Shown: piece by piece, positions 5,840-6,815 of the stretch
Layout of the letters: the number at the start of each line of letters is the position of its first letter
How positions within the stretch are numbered: the stretch's first letter is position 1
Assembly: GCA_913041095.1 (NCBI GenBank)
Contig: CAJWIB010000147.1
Span: forward strand, 1 to 6,815
Source: an uncultured Rhodospirillaceae bacterium
GTDB taxonomy: Bacteria > Pseudomonadota > Alphaproteobacteria > Rhodospirillales > UBA2165
DNA: 6,815 bases
Reading direction: 5' to 3'
Notes under the pieces: model-generated
What the model was told of the DNA's origin: nothing
The model's input: only the letters and a program-made list of their open reading frames with translations
Database searches by the model: none
Translations under genes and position numbers: made by a program

Positions 5840-6815
5840 ATCTTCCGGCCTTGATAAATCGCCAAGGATTTTTGTGTTTACCTTTCACTATAACTTCATA
5901 GTGAAGGTGAGGCCCAGTACTACGACCAGAACTCCCCATCAATCCTATCTTGGTGCGATAATTCACTTTTTGACCGCGTTTAACAAGAATCTTATGCAAA
6001 TGACCATATTTCGTTCTAAATCCAAGACCGTGATCAATTTCGACTAATTTTCCGTATTTGCCTTTTCGTCCCGCATATCGCACTCTTCCAGGGGCCGTCA
6101 CATAGACGGAAGCGTGCTTCAAGCCGCCAAAATCCATGCCATAATGAACCGCCCAGCGTTTATTGATTGGGTCACGGCGCTTGCCGTAATGACTCGAAAT
6201 ACTGAAATAATCCAATGGGGCTGCGAGCGGGAGACGCTTCATTATATCTTGGAGTTCAGTAAATTGCTGAAGCTGCGAATTGAGATTACTGAGGTTGGCT
6301 TTCAGACGTTGGGCTGGCTCCGTATCCGGCGCGAAGGCGATAAATGGACCGCCCTGCCCTAACTTTTTCTTTGACCTGTCTTGATTTCCCTTCAGCAACT
6401 GAGCAACTTTTAAACCGGTGTGTTTTAAAACAAAATGAATGTCATCGATGCTTGATTTGGTACGCTCGGTCAAATTTATAAGAATGTCTTTTTCCGATTT
6501 ATGGAGAGTTTCAAGATCATTTTCTAGCTTTGCCACAGTCCGTGAAAGCTTTTTGCTTTGAGAACGGGCAAAATTTCTTTGTGATAATGCACTTTCGAGA
6601 TCGGTCGTAACGGAATTTAGATTGCCTTTGAGATTGAAGTTATGGCTGTTCAACTCCTTCATCTCATTTTCTAGCTTTGCCACAGTCCGTGAAAGCTTTT
6701 TGCTTTGAGAACGGGCAAAATTTCTTTGTGATAATGCACTTTCGAGATCGGTCGTAACGGAATTTAGATTGCCTTTGAGATTGAAGTTATGGCTGTTCAA
6801 CTCCTTCATCTCATT
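5820..6815 (-). CDS. M23 (LytM-type) peptidase with repeat-built coiled coil, N-terminus cut by the window edge
   Basis: This is a predicted zinc endopeptidase that cuts peptidoglycan peptides. The reading frame stays open to base 6815 (331 visible residues), so the ATG at 6807-6809 is an internal Met within a repeat; the true start, and any membrane anchor, lie outside. In protein order, two perfect 49-residue coiled-coil repeats (6517-6810) are followed by further coiled coil with Leu/Ile heptads (about 6400-6516). A linker comes next, then the LytM domain (about 5850-6190). Zinc-ligand motifs are complete: His and Asp of HYGMD (His 6144-6146, Asp 6132-6134), HLH in YGHLHK (5994-6002), and HLH in GPHLHYEV (5901-5909). 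The domain is therefore expected to be catalytically active rather than an EnvC/NlpD-type degenerate activator. It overlaps the bactofilin gene by 20 nt. In bactofilin-partner peptidases such as LmdC of Hyphomonas, a single membrane helix precedes the coiled coil; the same is inferred here but cannot be seen. Confidence 0.93.
   Translation of the reverse strand, partial: NEMKELNSHNFNLKGNLNSVTTDLESALSQRNFARSQSKKLSRTVAKLENEMKELNSHNFNLKGNLNSVTTDLESALSQRNFARSQSKKLSRTVAKLENDLETLHKSEKDILINLTERTKSSIDDIHFVLKHTGLKVAQLLKGNQDRSKKKLGQGGPFIAFAPDTEPAQRLKANLSNLNSQLQQFTELQDIMKRLPLAAPLDYFSISSHYGKRRDPINKRWAVHYGMDFGGLKHASVYVTAPGRVRYAGRKGKYGKLVEIDHGLGFRTKYGHLHKILVKRGQKVNYRTKIGLMGSSGRSTGPHLHYEVIVKGKHKNPWRFIKAGRYVYKRH
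6517..6815 (-). repeat. Perfect 147-bp in-frame tandem repeat, at least two full copies plus the start of a third
   Basis: Positions 6517-6663 and 6664-6810 are identical base for base by direct reading, and 6811-6815 (TCATT) again match the start of the unit, so the array runs out of the window. The left boundary is sharp: A6516 and G6515 differ from the equivalent C6663 and T6662. Each unit codes for 49 residues (MKELNSHNF ... VAKLENE), which is seven heptads. With Met as position a, the d positions are Leu, Leu, Val, Ala, Ala, Leu, Leu, so the coiled-coil register carries on from one copy to the next. Copy number cannot be told, because the window ends inside the array. Confidence 0.95.

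Noticed and set aside
6517..6815. CRISPR array or mobile-element repeat as explanation for the 147-bp repeats
   Set aside because: The units abut without spacers, are far longer than CRISPR repeats, and are in frame with a continuous coding sequence of heptad character; no terminal inverted repeats or transposase is present.

Overview
The window reads as chromosomal DNA of an alphaproteobacterium with moderate GC. The main support is gene order: a Slt-type lytic transglycosylase transcribed divergently from a dapA-smpB pair is a familiar arrangement in Alphaproteobacteria, as is an M23 peptidase gene running into a bactofilin gene. Genus cannot be judged from the sequence alone. Gene density is high, and I see no tRNA, rRNA, insertion sequence, CRISPR array or phage gene.

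Layout, left to right. (1) Positions 1-645, plus strand: the 3' part of a short-chain dehydrogenase/reductase with an altered catalytic tetrad. (2) 646-846: a 201-bp convergent intergenic region with a strong hairpin (715-766), best read as the terminator of the minus-strand dapA-smpB transcript. (3) 847-2210, minus strand: dapA (lysine and diaminopimelate synthesis) followed after 11 nt by smpB (trans-translation). (4) 2211-2384: divergent intergenic region that must hold the start signals for both directions. (5) 2385-5372, plus strand: a secreted lytic transglycosylase and a PLP-dependent threonine/serine dehydratase-like gene, 12 nt apart. The second gene starts with TTG, and its Shine-Dalgarno sequence overlaps the first gene's stop codon. 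(6) 5369-6815, minus strand: an M23 (LytM) peptidase, cut by the window edge, overlapping a bactofilin by 20 nt. The bactofilin ends tail-to-tail on the dehydratase gene, and the two stop codons share one CTAG palindrome.

Several genes converge on the cell wall. DapA commits aspartate semialdehyde to the pathway that yields meso-diaminopimelate for peptidoglycan cross-links. The transglycosylase cuts glycan strands. The M23 enzyme is predicted to cut peptide cross-links, and the bactofilin probably positions it. SmpB, the dehydratase and the SDR are metabolic or housekeeping neighbours.

The most unusual structure is at the right edge: the coiled-coil part of the M23 protein is built from perfect 147-bp tandem repeats (at least two full copies, with the start of a third at the edge). 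Each unit encodes 49 residues, exactly seven heptads, so gain or loss of a unit would lengthen or shorten the coiled coil without breaking its register.
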